Shown one piece after another: positions 35,201 to 47,200 of a stretch of 64,000 nucleotides of DNA. A program made the position numbers and the translations under genes. The stretch's first letter is position 1; the number at the start of each line of letters is the position of its first letter. The stretch spans positions 178,501 through 242,500 of the forward strand of contig CALNXK010000026.1 in NCBI GenBank assembly GCA_942486035.1, in the 5' to 3' direction. Source of the DNA: Porites lobata. Lineage: Eukaryota; Cnidaria; Anthozoa; Scleractinia; Poritidae. The notes beneath the pieces were generated by a model. That model was not told where the DNA came from. It saw nothing but the letters and a program-made list of their open reading frames with translations, and did no database searches.

Positions 35201-38200
35201 ATATTTGTAGTGTGAGAACCATAATTTTATTCTAAAAAAACAATACCCATTACATCTTGGGTAATGTAAGGTTCCTCCATAACATTATATTTTTCTGTTT
35301 TGTTTTTTAGCAGGATGACACCAAACAGACCATCCAACTACTTTGCAAAACAAATGAATCCACCTTCTTCTTCTTACAATTCTCAGAATAAAAAAACACC
35401 ATTCTTTGATCAGACAAGAGCAAGAGGTTAGTGCTGAAAATTGAATAATAATAATAATAATAATAATAATCTGCACATGATACATGTCTACTAGATAGAG
35501 ATATAGAGTTGGACATTAAATTTTTTCTATGGGGCACCATCTGACAACTAGATAAAAATGTTTGGTCACCAGATAGCAAAAATTAGGTGGCAAAAATCTC
35601 TTCCTTGCCTTTAACACATGAAAAACAGCGAATGTTTTGGACATTTTCAGCTCATTTTCATTAACTGTTATCCTTAGCTAATTATTTACAAAGAAGCTAC
35701 CATGTTGACTGGGTGGCATTTGAAATCCTGGTTGTCAGCTGTTGATGTTTAGTTGCATTGGTGTCCAGCTAGTCACAATTTCGGACCCTGAGTATATTAC
35801 AGGAAGATGGTTTATTAAAAGGCTGTACATACATTGTTCATTTGTCAGTAATGTAAAAAGGCAATGAGTTGTCTAAGGAGGTTGAAAGTGGAACTTGTCA
35901 GTAACTTTTTGTAGGTTGTTCTTTAATTATTATCGGTTTTATTGTACATGTAGATAACCTTAGCAACACGTCTAGTAGTGGCAAATCTGCATCATCATTC
36001 TATGGTCGTAATTCTGGTAATTCTGGCTTGTTTTCCTTTGAAAGGTTAGTATTGTTTATTTTATTTCTCTTGAAAATATATCTTGGTAGGAGGAAATTGA
36101 TGTCAGTCACTCTTGGAAATTTAAGGGTCAAGTGTCTTTTTGCCGGCACAACAAGCATTGTGCAATGCAGGATTTGTTTGTTGTGATATAATTAGTGTTC
36201 CTTGTTAATGTAAGAGACACAAAGCCGTCCATATTTTCTGTGGAAAATTATGGTATTGTGTTTTGTGTCATGAAACTAGAAAAAGAATTAATGTTGCTCA
36301 AACTATTGGAGAAACATACAGGAAAACAGAACATTGCTGAAAAAAGGAATGGAATTTTTTATTTATACTAAAAGGCAGTAGTGCTCATAATTTATTGCAA
36401 AATATGGCATGTATCAGTATATAAATACCTATGTAGGTAGGATCCTAGGCAGGACAGTCAAGAACCTCGGTGGGGCAGTCAGGTGCCTGTGTGGGACAGC
36501 ATGAAGCCTGTGTGGGACAGTGGAGAGCCTGAGTGGGGCAGTAGGGAGCCTGGATGGAGAAGTTGGATAGTGGGAAGCCTGTGTAGGACAGCCCTGGGTG
36601 GAGAAGTTGGAAGCCTGTGTGGGACAGTGGGGAGCTTGGGTGGGGCAGTGGGGAGCCTGGATGGAGAAGTTGAATAGTGGGAAGCCTGTGTGGGACAGCC
36701 CTGGGTGGAGAAGTTGGAAGCCTGTGTGGGACAGTGGGGAGCTTGGGTGGGGCAGTGGGGAGCCTGGATGGAGAAGTTGAATAGTGGGAAGCCTGTGTGG
36801 GACAGCCCTGGGTGGAGAAGTTGGAAGCCTGTGTGGGACAGTGGGGAGCCTGCATGGGACAGTAAGAAGCCTGGGTAGAGAAGGTGGAAGCCTAGTTGGG
36901 ACAGTCTCTGGTTGCTGGGTGGGACAGTGGGGAGCCTTAGTAGGGCAGTCAAAGGCCTGTGTGGAACAGTTGGGAGCCTGGGTGGGGTAGTGGGGAGCTG
37001 CGTTGGACAATGGAGAGCCTGGTTGGGGCAGTAGACGACCTGTGTAGAACAGTTGGGAGCCTTGGGAAGACATTGTTGATCTTGTGTGGTATAGTCAGGA
37101 TCCTGAGTGTGGCTGTTGGGATCCCAGATGGGACAGGTGGTGTGATTTGCCAGGAAATACCAACCATCTCCCTTACCACACATTATGATTCATTGTAATG
37201 TTTTTATTTTATTATTTTTTTCAACCGCAGGAAAAGTTCAGGTACCTTGGGTCCAGGCTTGATGCCTCCACCTCGTTTGTCAAGTGCAATTACCTTCAGG
37301 TCTCGTGATAAGCGACCTTTTGAAAAGGAAGTCACCTTAACAGGGTAAAGAATTAATTTATTTCTACTTGTAATAATTATTATTATAGATGTAGAAAATC
37401 AACACTGTCTTTTTAAGCAGTGGACATAAGGCTTTTAGAAACCAGGGCAGTTGCATTATAGTAATAAAGTTGTAGATTTCATATTGTTCTCATTTTTGTA
37501 ATAATATTTTATTATATTTTCTGTGTACAAGTTTTTCAATCCTACTTTCATGTTTTTCAAATACGTGTACACTAGTTTGCGTCCTATCCATAATTCCCCT
37601 CAAAGGGTTATTTGGCTTAAACCCCTTAACCCTTGACAAATTTTGGCCATTTAAGAATGTTAACTCCCATACCCACAATGCCTCTTTCCCCATTGGAGGT
37701 TAAATTTATCTACTTTTGATATAGAGAGGTTTGAGACATTCACATTTAAACGACCTTTAACTGTCCATTTGGATCAGGGTCCCTTGTGCTGCATGAAACA
37801 TCATCAGTTTCAAATATTATAGACAACTTTGATGACTGACTTGTGCAGGGGGGAGAGATCAGAGAAAAATGAAACAGACCAGAGAGAAATGCAAAGAAAA
37901 AAAACATGATAATTTGAACACTTTCTACCTGTACTTCCTTCAAATTATTTTGATGTCATAATCCTCATTGTTCCTTGAAAACTTTTCCAACTGAAATATA
38001 TAGTAGAAGAGAAGCAAGAAATTGCAAGGAGAAAAGTCTTACCTTTGTCCCATCACCAAAGCAGGCATTCTTTCTGTGGGGTGATTTGACTGTGGAATTG
38101 ATCTAGACAACATTAAGAAAGTGATAAAGTTTCTGATAATGTTTTGTGTCAAGTGAATAAAAAAGCAAATAATAAATTTGTTTTATTCTTTTAAGTTTTT

Positions 38201-41200
38201 CTAATTTGGGGAACACTTGCTACATGAATGCCATTCTACAATCCCTTTTGGGAGTTCCACCATTCGTTCAAGATCTTTCAAACAAAGCTTTGTTAGACCG
38301 AGTTCATCCACATTGTCTCTACCGGTGAGTACAGATTCTCCTTCTATGAATTTAACTTTCTCATGCTAGGTGAAAAAAATATATATATTATTACAGGGTT
38401 CGCATGCACCTTGAATGTCCTTGCATTTTAAAATAGAAATTTAAAGCCTTGAAAGTCCTGAAAATTGCACTCAGTGCTGGAAAGTCCTTGAATTTCAATG
38501 CTAACTGTATAGTTTTGAGTAGAACTCCGAAGGAAAAGAAACAAACACAGAAAGACGCTCAGGGTAAAATTATTCATGTTGTGAAGAACTAAAAAAGACA
38601 TAGACTCAAGGCTCTTTTTTGCACTGAAAGGAGTCCTCAAAAAATGGGAAATGTGTTCTTGAAAGGCCTTGAAAAGTCCTTGAATTTTTTGTTCAAAAAG
38701 GATACGAACCCTGTAATTATTATTATGTCAAGTTTAATTTTATTAAAAATTTAAGTTTGAATTCCTAGTCATATAGTAGCTTAAGCATTGTCAGCATTGT
38801 CAAGCTTGTCTTTGACATTTTGAAGAACAAACCTGATGGGTATTCATTCATTACTCATGACCACCTACCCCTCCCCTAAGTCAACATAAACACTTACTTC
38901 TCACTTATGATCACCCACCAGAGATGAAAGGCCTGGTTTACTTTCTTTTTTTCTCTGTATGGGGAGAATAGAAAAACATATATTATTTTTACCACTTGTG
39001 ATTGTAAGTGTTCAGTTTTAAGGAGGCACTGTAAATCATAATTTTTGATGATTAAAAAACAGAAAGTGAAGAAGACAATCAGAACAATTAGAACATCATA
39101 ATTCAAAAACACTCCTATAGGATTTACTTCAAATCTTGTCAAGGCAAGGACAATGGTCTAAACTACAGTGTATTAGCAACGTAAAGGATTTTAACAGATT
39201 ATTGCTAGATTTCAAGAAAATTCCCAATTAATTTTGTAGATTTCATGTCATCATTATTCTGTTGCTATGGAAGTGGCAATGTCAACAAAGCATACTCTAA
39301 AATTAAGTCCAACGTCAGAAATGTTGTTTCACTGTGTGGCTTTTTTGTACATGCATTAAAGCCAAAGTTATGAAGCATCAAACACGAAAGGGGTGAGACC
39401 TTGAAGAATGGGTGCAAGCTTCCTTAATGATTTCATTCCATCATGCTTCCAGATGTCTGTATAATGTGATGATGTGCAAAAGGAGAAGTGGAAATGCAGA
39501 AGCACTGAAAAATAGCTTGAGAAAACTAAAGCGAACCATCTCAGAAGCAGCAACACGTTTCTCAGGATATCATCAGCATGTAAGAGAACCTCAAGTTCCT
39601 TATGCCATCATCCTTCTTGTCCTCCTGTTGTATGTATTGAAGGTCAAAATTAAATTCAGGTTAAAATTTTTCAACCTACATGTAGGTTGGTTCTCAATTT
39701 CCTTTTACTCCTAGCCTTGATTATTCATTAATTAGGGTTAGGAGACAAAGGTAATGAAGAATTAGCCTAGGTTAAAAAATTTTAACCTGAATTTTGACCT
39801 GAAACGTAATTATGTACTACATATATGTTACAGGTCAAATTTATTTTTAGGTTATTTTTGTTTTAACCCAGTTTGTTTTTTAATGAGTAAACTAAACTCA
39901 TGGGTTGGATTCAATCTGCCATTTTTGTGTGAGAGTGATCGCAAGAAGAGAAAAACGTAGTTCCATTTACGCATGAGCAGATTATTATGTGTAGCCAAAC
40001 ACAGTTGGATGACATTACGTTTTATGCTTAAGTAGACCATTATTTGTAGACAGTTATTTGCAGATCACGTGGTGGGATCTTGGCCAATGAAGAGGAAGAA
40101 AAATTTGCATCAAATGATAATTAAATTTAGTGGTGCATGTCATTTCTCAAGGTAAAACCAGACAACCAGGGTGAAAGAGTTAAATTATTAAGAAGACAGC
40201 ATTTTACAAAATTAATAATAATTTTTTTCCGCAAATAATTGTCATGTAAACTTTAATTTAGAAGGTTCAAGAACATTTATATTAATACTATGACTTGGTA
40301 CATGACCATAGAATACAGGTGACCAAGTTGTTGGGTACTTCTGATGCAATGTTAGTGTTGTCAAAAAGTTTTTCTACTCACCATATCATGATGTCTAAAA
40401 CAGTTGCAGCGTGGAGCAATGAGGATGCTAGCAATAACAAGGCTTGATGGTTACGTTTTTTTGTTTAGGATGCCCATGAGTTCTTGTGCCAAGTTTTTGA
40501 TCAACTGAGAGATGATGTAGACACCTGCAATTCCCCGTCATCTAAAGCCACATCTAAAGAAGGCAGTGGCATGGTAAATACCTTTTATTATTGTTGGTAA
40601 TGTAAAATAATATTTTGTCATTCCCCATTTGTGCATCTCCCAAATTGACCTTGTTTGCCCCCAACCCCCCAAAATTTAATAATAAGTAAATAAAAACTTT
40701 TGCATTAGCATTGTCCTCAATTTTCTCCTGGGGCAACTACAATATCCAGGAGAAATTAAAAAAAAAAGGTTATCCAAAATTTTGGGGAGCAAACAAGGTG
40801 CATTATGGTAGACGTGCAAATGGCAAATGTGGGTTTTGTGTTTTATATAATATGACAATGGGTGACCCTAACCCATGAAGCCCAAATGATCTTAACTTAA
40901 CCTGGGCTCTTGGGTTCTGCAGCATGAAACAGCTAGGAGTATTGCTACCTCCTCCCCCCTCCCCCTTCCCCCGCCTGGATGAGACCCCAGTCCATCTTGG
41001 GGTTTAATATACTTATGAGCAGTATTTTCAGTGATGTACTTCAAATAGTAATAGCCAGTGCATGTACTCGGTGTCACCTGAAGAGTTATTACACTAACTA
41101 GGACATCTAATAAATTTTCTTTAGGTGGCAGACACACAGTGTCCTGTAACAAGGTCATTTGAAAGTGCTGTCCTTCATACAGTTAGCTGTAAACAGTAAG

Positions 41201-44200
41201 TACAAAAACCAGGGACTTCATGTGCTTCCATATGAATAGAGACCCTCAGCTGTCACAGTCTTTTGGTTCCTCTCTTTATCTCATGCATTTGAGACCAGAA
41301 TTATTGCCTTTTTATAACTTTATTAAATAATCATCATTTCAGTTTAAGAAATTTTTAATTACTATATCGTAGCCAATTTATAATCTTATTAGTTAAATTT
41401 TAAATTTTATATTTCAGTGTTTGCCATAATTGTACCCGTGGGCTGTCTATAAAATTAGCTGCATGGCTAAGCATAATAAAATTGTCCTTTGCCCTACTAA
41501 TATTTTGTACTTGTGTATTTCTGTTGAATTTGTTATCCATGTTTTTTTAACAGACAAAATTCTTTTACTACCAACAGTACAAAATCCTGTTCAATCAATA
41601 CAGGGCTTGCAAAATTCTTTAATGATAGCTTATCCGTTAGATAAGCAGCCAGCTCTTCAATTTGGCTTGTGAAGTTCCATGCTAAGACTTACTTCACTAG
41701 TTTATGTTGCATTCAGAGTGTAGCATTTTGTCTGCACTCTTATGTATTGGACAAGTAAGCAAGAAACATTTCTTGCCTAACAGGAAGGCTTTGCTAAGGC
41801 AAGCCTTCCCTGATAAAAAAGAATAACCTGGCACCTTTTTCTTCAAAACTGGATGGCAGGTCAGTGACCACTGCCTTTAAAAAAAAGAGCAGAGTGGGTT
41901 CTGTTTTTGCTGTTAGTAATTCAAGAATTTTTCCATTATCCCATTACAATGTTCCAACAAAATAATCTTTATTCTAATTTTATATGTTTTAATATCATTA
42001 TAGATGTGGGGAGTCAGCCCTAAAAGAAGAAATATATCATGCATTTTCCCTTGATATTCCAACCTTGTAAGTAAACAGTGTATATGAAGTTAGCTTGATT
42101 GTCTTGATTGTACATGTAACAGGGCTTTTATTACGCGATGTGCATCACAATGCTACTCTAAAAGTCACTTTTCCACATTTCATGCTAAATCATCACTTGT
42201 GCCTTTATTGAACTGGGCCCCTCATTATAAACAAAAGGAAAAACCTAAACAGAAGTTTTGACTTTTTCAAAACACATAGACATACCTTCCTTTAGCCATC
42301 CTGTTGGTCACCTGGGTAGGGTAGGGTAGGGTTGGGAAGGTAGGGTAGGGTAGGTAACATTTGCCAGGGTAGTGTTGGTAGGGTAGTGTAAAATAAGGTC
42401 AACTAGTGTCAGATCAGTGAAATTGGTTAACCCTTTAACTGGCCAATTTTGGGGGGAAATTTGATCACTGCAGCTATGTTGTGAAAAAATGCTGACAGCT
42501 TCTATACTATAACTCCCAGGGCCATAAACTATATATCAAAATGTTCATCATCGAATGCTCCTCTAACCACAGCAATAAAATGTAAAACAAGTTTATTGTG
42601 AATACTTTACCATATTGCTTCCAATTTCGATGCTCAAAGGCCACTTGACTTCCAAAGTTGCTTCATCCTATTGAGTCAATTGCTGTTACGAGTTATTAGA
42701 ACTTGTTTTTCTTTGCTCGAAGATTTACCTTCAGAATAGCAAGTTTTGATCCATGTTAAAGGTCAATTGAAGATAGTCACGCCCAGTACAATTCCTTAAA
42801 GCTCCACAGATGAAACCTGAAAATCACTGTAATTTATAATATCCATTTCCACAATATTATTAATTACTTATTATTAATTTTGTCTAATTATTGCTTTTCT
42901 ATGCAGATTACCAGATAGCTCTTCTTTAACTACAATCAATTTGCAAACCTTGTTGGCAAAGTATTTTAAGGTGCAGTCACTGAACTTGATGCTTATTATT
43001 TGTCAACTTTCTTTATTTCATAAACATTTACAGTACACAACTGTCCAAGTTAAAGTTTTTGCTTGGTTGCCACTTGGTGACTAATTCTGTTGGTTTAGGG
43101 AGACTTTTTTACAAATCAAGTCGCAAGTTTCAAAATTTTAGGTGCTATGGCGACTAAAATAATTGCAACTTGGAGGGTTGAGTACAGTAAGTTTAAAACT
43201 GTATTTAGTGGAACAGGTTGCCCTAAGGGGTGCAGGGGTGAGAGGGGGGGAGCACCTAATGGACGTTTGGGTGGTAGAGTGCTGGTTAGCCAGTTAGGGC
43301 TTCACAGCCTCGCCCTTTTAAAGGCGAAAACTGTTCATTTGGCTACCCTGTTAAAGATGAGACCTTTTTCAATGACCCTATTTGGTTTCATTTCATTGCA
43401 CATACAGATCTACTTAAGTGTTTTTTTAAGCTGACATCAAGGAATAAAATGTTTTTTGGTACCACACTGTCTTGTAGATTGCACACTGCCAACAAAAAGA
43501 GTCCTTTTTTCATGTTTCTGCTCAAAATGTAAGAGAAGAGTCAACTGCTTGAAGTATGCGTCTTAGCCTGGTGCTACCCTGGCAGTAACTTCAAAGAAAA
43601 TAGGTGACTGCTCACAGCTCACAGTTTTTACCTTCTGTTTTCCTTTTTAGGATGAAGAACTGGAATATAAGTGTAGCAAGTGTGAAGCTAAGGAAGCTGT
43701 TATTTCACACAACTTCATCAGGCTACCAAGGTCAGTTACCAAGGTTATCACACATAAGCTTCAACTATAACTTTGGTCATACAGACTCAAAGTCTGGAAA
43801 CTTTAAAGTTGAGATAAAAGGCCATTTTACTGCAACAGAGAGAAAGGAGGCTGGAGTTGACCTTGTTTTGATACAGCCCTTCCTGCTTTCTTATGTAAAT
43901 CTTGTTGTTGTTATACTAGCTACTATTAATTTTTTCAACATTAATTTTCATAAGAAAACAAAGGAAGTTTGTATCAAAACATGGTTTACCTCAGCTTCTC
44001 ATTCACTCGAAGGCTAGGGTACTAAACCTACAATTGTAAAAATGTGACCCTATTTGGGAAAAGGGGGATTAAGGTGAATTTAGAAAACAACGTTCTAACG
44101 CGTTTAATCGGCTTCGTCGAAAAGCGTGGAAACGCATTTTGTATGCGTTTAAACAGATTTTTAATGCGTTTAAACAACCGGCTCTGTTGCACTTCAATAT

Positions 44201-47200
44201 TGCATTTCGTATGATGGAAAGTAAGCTAATTTAGTTGTATTTGCATGAATAAATTACCAGTGTTTTATTATATGAAATGCGAAGATTAGGGTGCATGTCT
44301 TCCAACTCACTGTGTCAAAATGATCAATTCACCAGCAACTTACCTTTTGCCTTTCCTTTCTACATAGCAGACGGCTAAAAAATTGCATTGCAGTAATCAT
44401 CACATTCCGTCTATAATATCGTTTTTTCTGTGAGCGCCTCATGTACACCGACTTTAGCCCACTTGCAGTGCAAGAATGTCGTGCTATCAACGGGAGCAAC
44501 CAAACAATTAGCACACGCAGGAAAGAAGATGCGCTTTTCGAGTCTTCCTAAGAATGGAGCAAGCAGTCGAATTTGAGCCTACGGATTCCGTAGTTTTCAT
44601 GTTGAATACAATAGCCAACAATACTGCTCAAAGAAACGCAAACTACCTAACGACGCTTCAAAATGTTTCTATCGGCATATCGGGCTTCATCAACAGGCTG
44701 GTCAATCCTTTTTCTCAAGCTTGTTTTAATCTTTTTATGCTCTTTAAAACCTTCACATTCGACTCCTTCGTTTTTCCTCTTCGGAATTTTTGGCGACAAA
44801 AGCACGTCGCCAGAAGCGAAGCAGGATCGAAGAAATAATGGCGCAAGCCTTCGTCATGTATTTTCGCATTCAGGGTCACTGGTCACGATGTCGTGACGCT
44901 CGCCCCGTAACAACAGAAAATATCAGCTTTTCGCCCGCTTTTATAACGAGAAAACTTTGACTGTACCTCTAAGGAATGTGAGACAGCTTGTGCGCAGGGA
45001 AGATCACTTATTGAATAAACCTCCAAATTCTATGTGTTATGAATCAAGGTTTCAATAAATTTCATTCCGTGACTGGCAAGTGTGGGAATGTTATCGCTAA
45101 TTCCCTTGAGACATCCTAGGCTGTAATCTAATTGGTCGGCAGCTTTGCAGGAGATCCCATTACATATCTAGGCAAACATTTGCCACCGTTGAATGAAGGG
45201 CGCAAACATTCATACATTGTAAGTTTTTTGCATCTAGTTCTGTTTCGAGATGGAAGTTCTGTTGATGTTTTTGGATGGAACAGCTCAAAGGTATTTGTAA
45301 ACAACGGCACTGTACAGTGAATTCTACGCTATAAAGTACCGACGAATCGAACCAAAGCAAGCAACACAGATACAAGAATCTTAGCTGGGGTACGCATGCA
45401 CTTACAAGATTAAAACGTTCACGATAATGTACGTTCCTTAGTCCATTGTAAAATTTAACGACGACCAAAGTAAAATTGGGTTGAATTCGTTCATGAAAAA
45501 AGTGTAGCAGATCGTGGATCATGGAAAAAACGTCAAGGTGAGCGATGTCAGGCTTACGCTGTTGCAAATTGCAGCGAATCAAAAATCATTTGGTTTGTGT
45601 CCGTGCAAACGTTATGTAGCACAATCGCTCTTATTCTCTTTATTTTTAAAAAAGATAAACTTCATTGTCTGCATGTTAATGCATGTTCTTACATTTAGAT
45701 GAGTGACCGTGATTGCTGAATATTTACAAAGCGAGACTGTCGCAGATTTGTTATGTCACGTGCTTTTGTAACGTGTACGCGTGGATTAAAAGTATCAGTT
45801 GCATTTTGACTTTCTTGTGGTTTTTACACCGTTACTGTACTAAGGCCTTGTCAACTCCTCTACCATGTCTCATGATTATTGCATTATTGAAGTCTGCAAT
45901 TCGTTTTTTTTTGTACTGACGAGTGGTAGGCCATTACCGGTAACAACATTTTATCTTTTCGAAGCCACTTTGCAGCCCAGATCGTGATTCGGGAATTTTC
46001 TGCACCGCTGCTACAGCGCTGTTTATCGCTCCATCATGTAATATTCATTCGTACATTCCTCACTGCAGCTGAAGTTTATGCTCATGATTTACGTACTGAG
46101 TCACCGAGTATTTAGTGTTTGTTTTCTTCCTCGAAGAACTCCGCCATATTTGGTTGGACTTTCGATCCCGCATTTCCTCTCCGTTCCGAGTCCTTGAATG
46201 AAGTTTTCGATGGTTTTTCGAGCTGCATTGCTTCAAATAAATCAGAGTAACCCCGGATGACACCCAATAATGAAGCAAGTGTCCATGTAATTATGCGCTC
46301 ATTTGAGGTAAATTAACAGCGTTTAAACGCGTCGTTTGTATAAAGCTCTTTCGACATAAAAATCTTTCGCACGCGTGTTTTGTGTGTTTAAACGTTGTTT
46401 AAATACGTTTAAACGGTGTTTTAACACGTTTACGTTTAAAACGATAGAAAACACGTTTTTTTGTTATTCACCTTAATCCCCCTTTTCCTAAATAAGGTCA
46501 CAAATGGTTTATGGAAAGTAGTGAACTTATGCAAAAGAACAGTGAAGGAACGAAGGCACCAAACCTTGTGTGACAAGCGTAACAATAATTATGAAAAAAA
46601 AAATTACCATCTTTCATTCTTTCACTAACAATAATAATATTGTTTGAAAAAGCTTTCTGCCAAACGTCACTGTCCTGGGAACAGATCGTTTTCTACCAGA
46701 ACACAGTATTGGTTTAAGAGGATCATGACAAAACTCGCCAGACAGTAACAGCCCTGTCACATTTGTCACACAAACATTTTGCCATGTTTTTCTTTCAGCC
46801 ATCCTGTTGCATAAGCTCACTCTTATTATTCATTCAAAATAAATTATTTCTCTGTTTTTGATTGGCTCACATCTCTCAGCTTATTATATATAACCAGCTA
46901 TAACCAGCCAGCATTAACCAAATTGAGAAGACATTTGTGTTATGTGGAAAATTTCGTCAATAGTACAGGGTAATGGCCAGAAAAATTAGAGAGCTTTAGA
47001 TTTATTTAGTTAAATCTCGTACTCATAGTTGTCCTCATCGCCAAATCTAAAGCTCTCTGTTAATGCACTCAACCAAGAAGCCATGGGGAAGAGGTAGAGA
47101 GGAGGCATTGTTTTGGTAGAACTGTACAAAACCCTACCCTACCCTAGCTAATCTTATGTAGCTATCCAACTCTACCTTGCTTTACCCTGCCTAACATAGT

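Larger units (their letters stand above)
32712..35838 (+). repeat. USP37-like intragenic duplication, copy 2 (exons 6-8)
   Basis: Second copy, with exons 32777-32826, 33886-33995 and 35311-35426, the same sizes as in copy 1 (50, 110, 116). By direct comparison there are 5 differences in 50, 11 in 110 and 3 in 116. Splice sites are intact; the first exon has the less common donor GTGGGT. A hAT-like element (33402-33808) lies in its second intron. Confidence 0.92.

Noticed and set aside
30242..35579. Paired minus-strand frames (30242-30448, 30433-30633, 31719-31937 and their counterparts 33743-33991, 33976-34323, 35285-35579)
   Set aside because: They are antisense to the duplicated USP37-like exons and appear twice only because the region is duplicated.
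29600..35838. USP37-like repeat as an assembly error from two haplotypes
   Set aside because: Exon differences near 10%, different insertions and deletions, and exact frame compatibility make true duplication more likely, though read depth was not available.
36429..37183. Several Pro-rich minus-strand and Gly/Trp-rich plus-strand frames of 60-234 codons
   Set aside because: They arise from the stop-free 107-bp minisatellite, overlap each other in several frames, and lie within a USP37-like intron.
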